DNA of 64,000 bases from DATNIB01 sp035604685 (GCA_035604685.1 DATNIB010000041.1:18991-82990), one strand, 5' to 3'; counted from the stretch's first letter, positions 45,869-54,604 are shown. Notes: generated by a model not told the origin, from the sequence alone. A program made the numbers and translations.

Positions 45869-46891
45869 TCAGCGGCGGCGCAGGCGGGCGTCGCTGAGCG
45901 CGGGGGTCTCCCACCCCCCGTCGGCGCGGCTGAAGTTGCGCCCGGGAGCCACGATCTCGTCGATGGCGTCGAGCACGTCGTCGGACAGCGCGACGTCGGC
46001 CGACCCCAGCTGGGACTCGAGGTGCTCCATCGTCCGCGGGCCGATGATGGCCGAGGTGACCCCGGGATGGCGGATGACGAAGGCGAGCGCCAGGTGGATG
46101 AGGCTCATCTCGTGCTTCTCGGCCAAGAGGGCCAGCTGCTCGGCCGCGTCCAGCTTGCGCTGGTTGCCCGGGATGCTCATCTCGTAGCGGCCGGGGATCC
46201 GCTGGGCGCGCAGCGAGGTCGGGAGCTCACCGTCCTTGCGGTACTGGCCCGAGAGCCAGCCGCCGGCGAGCGGGCTCCAGGCGATGACGCCCATGCCGTA
46301 GCGCTGGGTCACCGGGAGCACCTCGGCCTCGATGCCGCGCACGAGGAGCGAGTAGGGCGGCTGCTCGCAGACGAAGCGCTCGCGCCCGCGCTTCTCGGCG
46401 ACCCACTGGGCTTCCACGATCTCAGAGGGCGGGAAGGTCGAGCTCCCGATGTAGCGGACCTTGCCCTGGTGCACGAGGTCGGTCAGCGCGCCCAGCGTCT
46501 CGTCGATGTCGAGCGAGGGGTCCGGTCGGTGGATCTGGTAGAGATCGATCCAGTCGGTCCCGAGGCGGCGCAGGCTGTTCTCGCACTCGGCGATGATCCA
46601 GCGCCGCGAGTTGCCCTGGTCGTTGGGATCGCGCCCCATCGTGCCGTGCACCTTGGTGGCGAGGACCACGTGGTCGCGGCGGTCCTTCAGCGCCTTGCCC
46701 ACGATCTCTTCGGACTCGCCGCGCGAATACACGTCGGCCGTGTCGATGAAGTTGATGCCGGCGTCTAACGCGTGGTGGATGATCCGGATCGAATCGTCGT
46801 GGTCGGGGTTCCCCCAGGCGCCGAACATCATGGCGCCGAGGCACAGCGGGCTGACCCGGACACCGGTCCGGCCGAGGGTGCGATAGTCCAT
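45869..46891 (-). CDS. Aldo/keto reductase
   Basis: 340-aa NADPH-dependent TIM-barrel reductase. The catalytic tetrad is visible: Asp and Tyr in NFIDTADVYSRGESEE, Lys in VLATKVHG, and His in LYQIHRPDPSLD. The C-terminal cofactor loop SAIIGPRTMEHLESQLG matches the general-stress (YccK/YhdN-like) AKR group. Physiological substrate unknown. It is monocistronic, convergent with the cobalamin operon and only 9 bp from its stop, with divergent transcription to the next gene. Confidence 0.93.
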   Translation of the reverse strand: MDYRTLGRTGVRVSPLCLGAMMFGAWGNPDHDDSIRIIHHALDAGINFIDTADVYSRGESEEIVGKALKDRRDHVVLATKVHGTMGRDPNDQGNSRRWIIAECENSLRRLGTDWIDLYQIHRPDPSLDIDETLGALTDLVHQGKVRYIGSSTFPPSEIVEAQWVAEKRGRERFVCEQPPYSLLVRGIEAEVLPVTQRYGMGVIAWSPLAGGWLSGQYRKDGELPTSLRAQRIPGRYEMSIPGNQRKLDAAEQLALLAEKHEMSLIHLALAFVIRHPGVTSAIIGPRTMEHLESQLGSADVALSDDVLDAIDEIVAPGRNFSRADGGWETPALSDARLRRR

Positions 46892-46972
46892 CGCCGCAAC
46901 CTAGCCAGCGGGCGGCGGCGTGTCAGGCGCGCGACAGGCGGACCGACGGCGCGCACCGACGGTGCGGACCGC

Positions 46973-46978
46973 GATAAT
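46973..46978 (+). promoter_or_regulatory. Putative -10 element for leaderless transcript
   Basis: GATAAT (five of six bases of TATAAT) ends 5 nt before the GTG at 46984, with no ribosome site between. Confidence 0.45.
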
Positions 46979-46983
46979 GCGGC

Positions 46984-47835
46984 GTGGACCCCAACGAGGT
47001 GCGGGCGCTCTGGACGCGGATCGAGCCCATCCACGCCGTCACCTACTTCGCCCCGAGGTGCCTGGCCGCCAACCGCCGGGTCGGCCTCAAGGGCTTCTGG
47101 ATGGGCTACTTCGCCGCCCGTGCGGCCCCCATGGGCACCGTCTCCTCGGGCACGGTCACGGCCACCTTCTTCAACTTCTCCCCCGGTCGCGTCCGGCGGG
47201 CCATCCCCGACGCCTGGGACTTCACCAACCCGCTCTCGGTGGTGGCCGCGCGCGGCATCGCCGCGGCGAGCGCCCTGCGCGAGATCGACCCCGAGATCGA
47301 ACCGCTCGCCGAGTCGCTGGCGCCGCGCCTGCGCCGCGCCGTCGAATCCACGCCCGGCGCGGGCCGACCCCTCTTCCTCGCCAACCGCGAGGTCCCGCTG
47401 CCGAGCGATCCGGTCGAGGCGCTCTGGCTGGGCGCCACGTGTCTGCGCGAGCACCGCGGCGACGGCCACGTGTCGCTCCTCACCGCCGCCGGCCTCGACG
47501 GCTGCGAGGCGCTGGTGCTCTTCGCCGCCTCCGAAGGCCTGGCGCCCGAGATGCTCCGGGAGTCCCGCGGCTGGTCCGCAGACGAGTGGGCCGGTGCCGA
47601 GGACCGCCTTCGCTCGCGCGGGCTGTTCGCCTCCGGCACCCTGAGCGAGGCCGGGCGCGCGCTCCGAGTGCGGATCGAGACCGACACGGACGCCTTGGCC
47701 GCCGCGCCCTTCGACGCGCTCCCAGATGACGACCGGGCGGCCCTCTCAGCCGGGGTGTCCACCGTCGCCCGTCGGGTGCTCGATGCCGAGGTGATCAGGT
47801 TCCCCAACCCCATGGGGCTGCCCCGCGCCGGCTGA
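46984..47835 (+). CDS. SCO6745-family protein
   Basis: 283-aa actinobacterial family known from Streptomyces SCO6745, function unknown. The conserved N-terminus EPIHAVTYFAPRC, then GFWMGYFAARAAPMG and ATFFNFSPGRVRRAIPDAWDF, is diagnostic. A winged-helix-like C-terminal segment follows (SADEWAGAEDRLRSRGLFASGTLSEAGRA), which is why members are sometimes labelled helix-turn-helix proteins. No membrane segment. The start is GTG, probably leaderless. Confidence 0.85.
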   Translation: MDPNEVRALWTRIEPIHAVTYFAPRCLAANRRVGLKGFWMGYFAARAAPMGTVSSGTVTATFFNFSPGRVRRAIPDAWDFTNPLSVVAARGIAAASALREIDPEIEPLAESLAPRLRRAVESTPGAGRPLFLANREVPLPSDPVEALWLGATCLREHRGDGHVSLLTAAGLDGCEALVLFAASEGLAPEMLRESRGWSADEWAGAEDRLRSRGLFASGTLSEAGRALRVRIETDTDALAAAPFDALPDDDRAALSAGVSTVARRVLDAEVIRFPNPMGLPRAG

Positions 47836-47871
47836 TTCCGTCCCGCCCGGACTCCCGGGTGTCAGACCACT

Positions 47872-47899
47872 ATGACAGACGCGCCCGGACGGTTATCCT
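47872..47899 (+). promoter_or_regulatory. Putative promoter of the binding-protein gene
   Basis: ATGACA (-35-like, 47872-47877) and TATCCT (-10-like, 47894-47899) with a 16-bp spacer. The -35 lies inside a TGTCA-8-TGACA inverted repeat (47860-47877) that might be an operator. The gene starts about 137 nt downstream. Confidence 0.45.
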
Positions 47900-48036
47900 G
47901 CGGGGCGCTGCCGAGGACGTCGGCCACCGTCGGGGTGCTCCAGTGGCCGGAGTTCAGGCCTGAGTAGTGCGGGGGGAAACAGGAGGCGGGGCCGGGCGGC
48001 GCCACCTAAGCACGGCGAACTGACCGGGGGGGAGAC

Positions 48037-49692
48037 ATGCGAACGCGCGCAAACAGGGGGCGATCTTGGGTCCGCGCGGTGACGGTCGTCGCCGCAGTCG
48101 TGGCGACGACCGGTGGCGGACTGCTCGCCACGACGGGCGCGGGCGCCGCTGGCGGCCCGGTACTCACCAAATCCGGGCCGGCCGACGAGGGGCCGTACCC
48201 GTGGCAGTACCCGGCCTCGGGTGGGATCACCCCGGGCACCGGCACCACCATCGACGGCGTGACCTGCAAGTCGGGCGTTCCCCAGTTCAACTCGCCCTAC
48301 GCGGCGCCCTGCATCCCGAAATTCACGGGGAAGAACGGTGGGGCCACGGCCAACGGCGTCACCGCCACCACCATCACCCTGGCCACCCGCGAGTACCCGC
48401 CGAGCGGCAACCTCCAGCAGATCGAGGCCGAGGCCAAGGCGGCGGGGTCGGCCATCCCCGAGGTCATCATGCAGGTGGCCGGGGTCTTCCTCAAGTACTT
48501 CAACAAGGTCTACGACCTCTATGGCCGCCACGTCGTCGTCAAGATCCTGCACTCCCAGGCCAACGGGACCGAGGAGGCGCTCGGGCAGGGGCAGGCCGGC
48601 GCCTGCGCCGACGCCGACGTCATCGCCAACCAGATACACGCCTTCGCCGAGGACGGCCTGGGGGGAGCCGGCTCCGGCCCGTTCTCCGCCTGTGCGGCGG
48701 CCGACCACCTGATCGAGTTCAACGGCGACCCCTACTTCGACGAGCACACCTTCCAGACGCTCAACCCCTACGTCTGGTCGACGACGGAGGACTGCACGAG
48801 GGTCAGCTCGTCGGAGGCCGAGGTGATCGGCAAGATGCTCGCCGGCAAGAAGGCGATCTACGCCGGTGACCCGGCCCTGCGCACCGAGACGCGCAAGTTC
48901 GGGAGCTACACGCCGAACGTGGGCGCCTACCTCACCTGCGGCCAGAACTTCGCCAACATCATCGAGAGCCAGTACCACGTGCCTCTGTCGGCGATCACCA
49001 CGCACTTCGACTACGGCCTCGACATCGCGACGTTCCAGCAGAGCGCCCAGCAGGCGATCGTCCAGTTCAAGGCGGCGGGCGTGACCACCGTCGTCATCGC
49101 GAGCGACCCCTACTCGGCGGGCCTGCTCACCGCGGCCGCGGCCCAGCAGAACTACTACCCGGAGTGGTTCATCATCGGCACCGGCGGCACCGACATCGAC
49201 GGCCCGGTCCAGGCCTACGACAACCCGACCGAGGTCAACGGGCACCTGTTCGGCATGAGCGAGGGCTCGCCCGTCCAGGACGTCTACGGCGGGACCGGCC
49301 TGGCCGGCAAGCTCTACAAGAAGCTGACCGGCCACACCATCCCGGCCGGCACCGACGGCCTGTACGCGCAGCTGGTCGAGATCTTCGACGCCCTCCAGGC
49401 GGCCGGTCCGGACCTCACGCCGGGCAACATGGCCCGGGGTCTGCACGCGCTGCCGATCATGGGCGCGCCGCTCTACCAGTACGGCACGTGGGACTTCAAC
49501 ACCGGCCCGACCGGCATTCGCGGCGGGGGCGACCACACGACCAGCACCTCCGCCCGCTTCGTCTACTGGGACGGCTCCAAGCTCTCGCCGGTGAACCGCA
49601 AGCAGGGCACGTACATCCAGATATTCGGGGGCAAGCGCTTCACCCTCGGGCAGTGGCCGAAGGCGCTGCCCACCCTGTTCACGGGCTCCTAG
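48037..49692 (+). CDS. Secreted periplasmic-binding-fold protein, branched-chain amino acid ABC type
   Basis: 551-aa protein with a Sec signal peptide (basic RTRANRGR, hydrophobic VTVVAAVVATTGGGLLATT, likely cleavage after GAGA). There is no lipobox Cys. The mature part is a type I periplasmic-binding fold: ITLATREYPPSG, VVVKILHSQANG, AIVQFKAAGVTTVVIASDPYSAGLL, YPEWFIIGTGG and GLYAQLVEIFDALQAAGPDL. It resembles LivJ-like substrate-binding proteins but is longer, with extra Cys residues. A GGGGGGGAG ribosome site precedes the ATG. No permease or ATPase genes of the Liv type are nearby, so it is an orphan binder. Confidence 0.85.
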   Translation: MRTRANRGRSWVRAVTVVAAVVATTGGGLLATTGAGAAGGPVLTKSGPADEGPYPWQYPASGGITPGTGTTIDGVTCKSGVPQFNSPYAAPCIPKFTGKNGGATANGVTATTITLATREYPPSGNLQQIEAEAKAAGSAIPEVIMQVAGVFLKYFNKVYDLYGRHVVVKILHSQANGTEEALGQGQAGACADADVIANQIHAFAEDGLGGAGSGPFSACAAADHLIEFNGDPYFDEHTFQTLNPYVWSTTEDCTRVSSSEAEVIGKMLAGKKAIYAGDPALRTETRKFGSYTPNVGAYLTCGQNFANIIESQYHVPLSAITTHFDYGLDIATFQQSAQQAIVQFKAAGVTTVVIASDPYSAGLLTAAAAQQNYYPEWFIIGTGGTDIDGPVQAYDNPTEVNGHLFGMSEGSPVQDVYGGTGLAGKLYKKLTGHTIPAGTDGLYAQLVEIFDALQAAGPDLTPGNMARGLHALPIMGAPLYQYGTWDFNTGPTGIRGGGDHTTSTSARFVYWDGSKLSPVNRKQGTYIQIFGGKRFTLGQWPKALPTLFTGS

Positions 49693-49805
49693 TGCCCTCG
49701 AAGCGACCCCGTCGGGCCGGCCACCGCACTCACCAAAAGGGCGGGGTAACGAACAGTTCGCCGGCATTCCCATAAACGTAAGCGAACGTATGTACGCTTT
49801 AGCGG

Positions 49806-50361
49806 GTGAAGCTCGCCGCCTGGGCTCGTTCGTACGGCGTCCATCCCCAGAGTGCCTACCGGTGGTTCCGTGACGGCACGCTGCCAGGGCACGATCGTGG
49901 TCGAGCTCGACCCGGTGGCCGCGGCCCTCGCCCGGACCGTCGCCTACTGCCGGGTGAGCCCCCACGACCAGCGAGGCGATCTCGAGCGCCAAGCCGGTCG
50001 CCTGCGCCTGTGGGCGAGCGAACACGGCCTGTCGGTCCACGAGGTCGTGACCGACGTGGGTTCGGGTCTGAACGCCAAGCGCCCACGTCTCGCCCGGCTG
50101 CTCGCTGATGCGAGCGTGACGCGGATCATCGTCGAACACCGCGACCGCTTGGCGCGCTTCGGCGTCGAGCACCTCGGATCAGCGCTCTCGGCCCAAGGCC
50201 GAGTGGTCCTCGTCGTCGACCAGGGTGAGGTGCACGACGATCTCGTACGCGACATGACCGAGGTGCTCACCTTCTTCTGCGCTCGCCTCTATGGCAGGCG
50301 CGGGGCACGCAACAGAGCGCTCCGGGCGATCACGACGGCCAAGAACGGCGAAGCGGCCTGA
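49806..50361 (+). pseudogene. tnpA: Frameshifted IS607-type serine recombinase TnpA
   Basis: The N-terminal MerR-like helix-turn-helix (VKLAAWARSYGVHPQSAYRW, then FRDGTLP) is read from the GTG at 49806. It loses frame at about 49884-49888. The recombinase domain continues in another frame from GTIVVELDP with TVAYCRVSPHDQRGDLERQ (catalytic Ser), VVTDVGSGLNAKRP, VEHRDRLARFGVEHL and LYGRRGARNRALRAIT, ending at 50361. Intact relatives have about six more residues after GTLP, so a small deletion probably removed them and shifted the frame. A TACGCT box lies 7 nt before the GTG. Confidence 0.85.
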
Positions 50362-51779
50362 TGCTCGTGCACCAGGCGTTCCGCTTCGAGCTCGATCCAA
50401 GGAACGCCACGCGCTCCGCGCTCTCCTCGCACTGCGGGGCGAGCAGGTACGCGTTCAACTGGGGCCTCCGATTGGTCAATGACCAGCTCGAGGCGACGCG
50501 CACGCTGACGGTCCTCGCGATCCGCCAGGGCGCGAGCGTGGACGAGGCGACCACGTGGGCGCGCCAGGTCACGGGTCCAGTCCCCTGGTCGCTCCCGGCG
50601 CTGCGCCGGGCCTGGAACGCCACCAAGCACGAGGTGGCACCGTGGTGGGCCGAGAACTCGAAGGAGGCGTACTCCTCCGGGCTCGACGGCCTCGCCCGAG
50701 CGCTCGAGAACTGGTCAAAGGGGCGTCGCGGCGAGCGGGCCGGACCCGCGGGCTTCCCGACACCCAAGAAGAAGGGGCACCGGCGGAGCTGCCGGTTCAC
50801 CACCGGGGCCATCGGGGTCGTCGACGACCGTCATGTGAAGCTGCCGCGCCTCGGGCGGGTCCGGACCAAGGAACCGGCGACCAAGCTCGCCCGGCTGCTC
50901 AGTGACGGAGCGGCGCGCATCTGCTCGGCCACGATCTCAGAGGAGGCCAGCCGGTGGTTCGTCAGCTTCACCTGCGAGGTGGAGCGGCCCGATGTCCACG
51001 GCCGGCTGCCCGACGCCGTGGTCGGGGTCGACGTCGGGGTGAAGCACCTCGCGGTGCTCTCCACCGGTGAGGTGGTCGAGAACCCAAAGGCGCTCGGCCG
51101 CTACTCGCGGCGCCTGGCCCGGCTCAGCCGCCAGCTCGGGCGCCGCCAGCTCGGCTCGAAGCGCCGCCGGCGCACGAAGGCGAAGCTGGCGCGGTGCCAC
51201 GCCAAGGTGGCCAACACCCGTCGGGACGCGATCCACCAGCTCACGTCGGACCTCGCCTCGAGCTACGGCACCGTCGTGATCGAAGACCTGAACGTGGCCG
51301 GGATGACCGCCGCCCCAAGGTCGAAGCCTGACCACACCGAAGGTCATGGGCAAAACGGCAGGCGCCGGAAGGCCGGGCTGAACCGGGCGATCCTCGACGC
51401 CTCTCCCGGCGAGCTGCGCCGTCAGCTGGTCTACAAGCTCGCTTGGCACGGCGGAACGCTGGTCGCCGCCAACCGGTTCTTTGCCTCATCGAAGCTCTGC
51501 TCGTCGTGCAGTGCAGTGAAAGCCAAACTGCGCCTCGACGAGCGCACCTACTGCTGCGAGCACTGCGGTCTCGTCATCGACCGCGACCTGAACGCCGCGC
51601 TGAACCTTGCCGCCTACGGGCGTCGAGCGCTGTCTGTCGCCGGGAGTGGCCCGGAGACGCGAAACGCGCGTGGAGGGGTACACCGTCGGCTTCGGTCGGA
51701 CGCCCCGGTGAAGCGCGAAGACGGCACCGGGGAACCGGATAAGACCGTCACCGCCCCGTCGCAAGGCGAGGCTGCCTGA
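50361..51779 (+). CDS. tnpB: IS607-family TnpB, RNA-guided endonuclease ancestor of Cas12
   Basis: 472-aa TnpB. The RuvC-like active site appears complete: Asp in VVGVDVGVKHLAVLS, Glu in VVIEDLNVAGMT, and Asp in IDRDLNAALNLA. The zinc ribbon is CSSCSAVKAKLRL followed by CCEHC. The N-terminal DPRNATRSALSSHCGASRYAFNW is typical. The ATG overlaps the tnpA stop by 1 bp (TGATG). TnpB proteins of this type cut DNA guided by an RNA made from the element's right end, favouring retention of the element. It looks functional although its partner recombinase is broken. Confidence 0.93.
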   Translation: MLVHQAFRFELDPRNATRSALSSHCGASRYAFNWGLRLVNDQLEATRTLTVLAIRQGASVDEATTWARQVTGPVPWSLPALRRAWNATKHEVAPWWAENSKEAYSSGLDGLARALENWSKGRRGERAGPAGFPTPKKKGHRRSCRFTTGAIGVVDDRHVKLPRLGRVRTKEPATKLARLLSDGAARICSATISEEASRWFVSFTCEVERPDVHGRLPDAVVGVDVGVKHLAVLSTGEVVENPKALGRYSRRLARLSRQLGRRQLGSKRRRRTKAKLARCHAKVANTRRDAIHQLTSDLASSYGTVVIEDLNVAGMTAAPRSKPDHTEGHGQNGRRRKAGLNRAILDASPGELRRQLVYKLAWHGGTLVAANRFFASSKLCSSCSAVKAKLRLDERTYCCEHCGLVIDRDLNAALNLAAYGRRALSVAGSGPETRNARGGVHRRLRSDAPVKREDGTGEPDKTVTAPSQGEAA

Positions 51780-51828
51780 CCGTGCTCACATTTGCGCACG
51801 GATCGGGTAACGGATGCTGGTACCCGGC

Positions 51829-51846
51829 GTGAAGGCAAGCCTTCAC
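51829..51846 (+). ncRNA. Terminal hairpin, candidate part of an omega RNA
   Basis: Perfect 8-bp stem GTGAAGGC/GCCTTCAC with an AA loop, 50 nt after the tnpB stop, at the right end of the IS. In IS607/IS605 elements the guide RNA (omega RNA) covers the end of tnpB and the right end, finishing at the element border, so this hairpin may be its 3' scaffold. RNA expression is not shown. Confidence 0.4.
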
Positions 51847-51848
51847 CC

Positions 51849-51877
51849 TTGGGACACCGGCGCTCCGTGCCTATGTT
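51849..51877 (+). promoter_or_regulatory. Putative promoter downstream of the IS for the cNMP-domain gene
   Basis: TTGGGA (51849-51854) and TATGTT (51872-51877) with a 17-bp spacer, followed by an AGAGGAG ribosome site before the ATG at 51931. Its position fixes the IS right end at or before about 51848 if the promoter belongs to the host gene. Confidence 0.5.
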
Positions 51878-51930
51878 GGAGGGGAGTCCCGCGCGCTCGC
51901 TCCGGGCGCGCCGCGCGAGAGGAGTAACCC

Positions 51931-52929
51931 ATGCGCATCGAATCCTCGGTGACGTCCCTCAGCTGGATCCCCTCGGAGGCCATCGCCGGGATCACGGCCA
52001 AGCTGCCCTTCGAGCTCGGCGTCGCCCACTACGACGAGACGCCCCCCGACCTCCTGGGGGACCTGGTCGCGCTGCGGGACGCCGACCGCTTCCGCTTCGC
52101 CAACCGCCTCGAGGCCTGGGCGGAGGTGGAGGACGGCAAGATCGTCCGCTACGGCCAGTCCGGCGGCGGCATGATCGGCTCGACCACCCTGCGGGTCGGC
52201 AGCAAGCAGGCCACCTTCCAGGCCATCGCGCTGCCCGAGTTGCGGCCCGAGCCGGTGGTGTCCGGCGGCGAGGTCCGCTTCACGCAGACCGCGGGCGGCC
52301 GGACGGGCGTGCCCGCCCCCCGCCGGGTGAAGCGCCCGCCCTTCGTCCAGATCGCGGCGCCGCTCGCCTGGACCACGCTCGCCCTCACCATCAAGGCGGA
52401 CGGCACGTCGAGCTCGGAGCTGGCGGGCGCCAGCACGTTCCCCCGCCACTGGATCTACGGCCACGACGGCGCGCTGACCGCCAAGAGCGGCCTCATCGAC
52501 TTCTCCGGCTGGTATGCCAAGGCCTTCGGCAAGCACAGCCCCTGGGGCGACGAGGACTCTCCGGCGCTGAGCACTGAGGTCGAGTCGGCCATGGAGCGCC
52601 AGCTCTCCGAGCAGCTGATGCGCGGCGCCACGCCCCCCAAGATCCGCAAGGTGAAGGAGGGTGGCGTCATCACCGAGCAGGGAGCCGAGGAGGACGACGT
52701 GTTCTTGGTCCTCGACGGCGTGGTCGGTGTGGAGGTGGACGGCGAGCCGCTGGCCGAGCTCGGCCCCGGTGCGCTGCTCGGCGAGCGGGCGATCCTCGAG
52801 GGCGGCCGCCGCACCTCGACGCTGCGAGCCGTCACCGCCTGCAAGCTGGCGGTGGTCCCGGGCGACCAGCTCGACCACACGAAGCTGGCCGAGGTGAGCA
52901 CCCAGCACCGGCGCGAGGAGCAGCGCTAA
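51931..52929 (+). CDS. Protein with C-terminal cyclic-nucleotide-binding domain
   Basis: 332-aa protein. Residues ~1-200 are a domain I do not recognise (TSLSWIPSEAIAGITAKLPF; RFRFANRLEAWAEVEDGK; APLAWTTLALTIKADG). Residues ~225-325 form a cNMP-binding beta barrel: KVKEGGVITEQGAEEDDVFLV, then LDGVVGVEVDGE and the phosphate-cassette-like GALLGERAILEGGRRTSTLRA, whose RRTSTLRA resembles the RTATVRA of CRP-like proteins. No helix-turn-helix follows, so it is not a CRP regulator. A class III cyclase lies 1.7 kb downstream on the same strand, making a cAMP link attractive but unproven. Confidence 0.8.
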   Translation: MRIESSVTSLSWIPSEAIAGITAKLPFELGVAHYDETPPDLLGDLVALRDADRFRFANRLEAWAEVEDGKIVRYGQSGGGMIGSTTLRVGSKQATFQAIALPELRPEPVVSGGEVRFTQTAGGRTGVPAPRRVKRPPFVQIAAPLAWTTLALTIKADGTSSSELAGASTFPRHWIYGHDGALTAKSGLIDFSGWYAKAFGKHSPWGDEDSPALSTEVESAMERQLSEQLMRGATPPKIRKVKEGGVITEQGAEEDDVFLVLDGVVGVEVDGEPLAELGPGALLGERAILEGGRRTSTLRAVTACKLAVVPGDQLDHTKLAEVSTQHRREEQR

Positions 52930-52974
52930 CTCGCAGCCGGCGCGGGCGCCGTGGCAACCTGACCGCGGTGCCAC

Positions 52975-54519
52975 GTGGACGCGGTTGACGCCGCCATCAT
53001 CGGCTCTGGCCCGAACGGCCTGGTGGCGGGCGCACTGCTGGCCCGCGCCGGGTGGAAGGTGGCCGTCTTCGAGCGCAACGAGGTGGCCGGCGGGGCGGTG
53101 GCCAGCGCGCCGCTCACGGTGCCGGGCTACGTCCACGACCCCTACTCCGCCTTCTACGGCATCTTGCACTCCTCGCCGGTGTTCTCCGAGCTCGACCTCG
53201 GCCGCCGGGTGGAGTGGGCCCGCTTCGAGACGCCGGTCGCCGCCGCGGTCGGCCCCCACGCCGCCTCGCTCATCCACGCCGACCTGCAGGCGACGGCCGA
53301 CGGCCTGGCCGCGGCGTCGGCCGAGGACGGCCCGGCCTGGCTCGACCTCTACCGCTGGTGGGAGCGCCTGGGGACGCGCTTCTTCGCCATGATGCTGGCG
53401 CCGGTCGGCTCGGTCCGTGCGGCCCTCCCGGTCGGGCTGGCGGCCCGCCGCTACGGCATCTTCGAGACGGCCCAGATGCAGCTGGCGCCGATCGACGCCA
53501 TCGCCCGCGACCGCTTCGTCGACCCCGGGGCCCGGTCGCTCTTGGCCGCCGGCGCGTCGCACTCCGACGTGGCCGTCGACATGCCCGGCAGCGGCCCGGC
53601 GGCCCTCATCCTGGCCATGGCGGCCCAGGAGAAGAACATGCCGATCCCGGTCGGCGGCGCGGGGCGCCTGGCCGCCGCGCTCACCGAGGCGGTGACCGAG
53701 GTGGGCGGGGAGGTGCACACCGGCGCCGCGGTCCGCCGGGTGGTGGTCGAGTCCAACCGCGTGCGAGCGGTCGTGACCGAGGCGGGCGAGGTCCGCGTGA
53801 AGCGCGCGGTCCTGGCCGACACCGGGCCCGGCGCGCTCTTCTCCTCGCTCCTCGACGAGGCGGAGCTGCCCGCCCGCTACCTGGCCGGCCTGCGCCGCTT
53901 CCGCTACGGCACCGGCGTCTTCAAGCTGGACCTGGCCATCGACGGGGTGCCGGGCTGGAACGAGGAGGGCCTGGCCGCCTGCGGCGTCGTGCACCTGACC
54001 GGGACCCTGGACGACATGGCCCGGGCGGCCTTCGAGGCGCGCCACGGGGTCCTGCCCACCCTGCCGGCGCTCATCGTCGGCCAGCAGAGCCAGGCCGACC
54101 CGAGCCGCGCCCCGGCCGGCGGCCACACGCTGTGGATCGAAACCCACGTGCCGTCGGTCCCGAAGGACCACGGCTCCTGGGAGAAGGCGAAGGACGTCTT
54201 CTGCGACACGGTCCTCGACCGGCTGGAGGCCCACGCCCCGGGCCTGCGGGGCCGGATCGTGGGCCTCCACGTCCGCACGCCCGACGAGCTGGCGGCCGAG
54301 AACCCCAACCTGGTGGGCGGCGATCTCGGCGCCGGCTCGGGCACCATCGACCAGCAGCTCGTCTTCCGGCCGGTCCCGGGCTGGTTCCGCTACGCCACGC
54401 CGGTGCGGGGCCTCTACCTGTGCTCGGCCTCCACCCACCCTGGCGGCGGCGTCCACGGCATGGTCGGGCGGAACTGCGCCCGGCGGGTGCTCAGGGACCG
54501 GCGACGGCGGCGGATCTGA
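52975..54519 (+). CDS. FAD-dependent oxidoreductase, phytoene-desaturase/PYROXD2-like
   Basis: 514-aa flavoprotein. The N-terminal dinucleotide-binding loop is DAAIIGSGPNGLVAGALLARAG, with ERNEVAGGAV closing the FAD motif. The middle region contains IPVGGAGRLAAALTEAV. The C-terminal GLYLCSASTHPGGGVHGMVGRN is the conserved FAD-contacting end of carotenoid-desaturase-like (NAD(P)/FAD) oxidoreductases. Its substrate is unknown, and no carotenoid genes are nearby. The start is a GTG 45 bp after the cNMP-domain gene. Confidence 0.88.
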   Translation: MDAVDAAIIGSGPNGLVAGALLARAGWKVAVFERNEVAGGAVASAPLTVPGYVHDPYSAFYGILHSSPVFSELDLGRRVEWARFETPVAAAVGPHAASLIHADLQATADGLAAASAEDGPAWLDLYRWWERLGTRFFAMMLAPVGSVRAALPVGLAARRYGIFETAQMQLAPIDAIARDRFVDPGARSLLAAGASHSDVAVDMPGSGPAALILAMAAQEKNMPIPVGGAGRLAAALTEAVTEVGGEVHTGAAVRRVVVESNRVRAVVTEAGEVRVKRAVLADTGPGALFSSLLDEAELPARYLAGLRRFRYGTGVFKLDLAIDGVPGWNEEGLAACGVVHLTGTLDDMARAAFEARHGVLPTLPALIVGQQSQADPSRAPAGGHTLWIETHVPSVPKDHGSWEKAKDVFCDTVLDRLEAHAPGLRGRIVGLHVRTPDELAAENPNLVGGDLGAGSGTIDQQLVFRPVPGWFRYATPVRGLYLCSASTHPGGGVHGMVGRNCARRVLRDRRRRRI

Positions 54520-54604
54520 GCCCGGGGGGCGGGCGGGCTGGCACCCCCCCTGCGCACAGGCGGACACCCTTGGCACCACCGCTGAGATCGGGCTCAATGG
54601 GACC

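Larger units (their letters stand above)
49744..51850 (+). mobile_element. IS607-family insertion sequence (approximate ends)
   Basis: The element holds a frameshifted serine recombinase and an intact tnpB in the IS607 order. Ends are estimates: an 8-bp GGGTAACG occurs at 49744-49751 and again at 51805-51812, the left side has short AACGTA repeats and an AAGCG/CGCTT inverted repeat (49780-49799), and an 8-bp hairpin closes the right side at 51829-51846. IS607 elements have no terminal inverted repeats and make no target duplication, so exact borders need an empty-site comparison. Confidence 0.8.

Noticed and set aside
49693..49805. Additional short gene between the binding protein and tnpA
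   Set aside because: The stretch holds only the IS left end with short repeats. No frame with a start and ribosome site.
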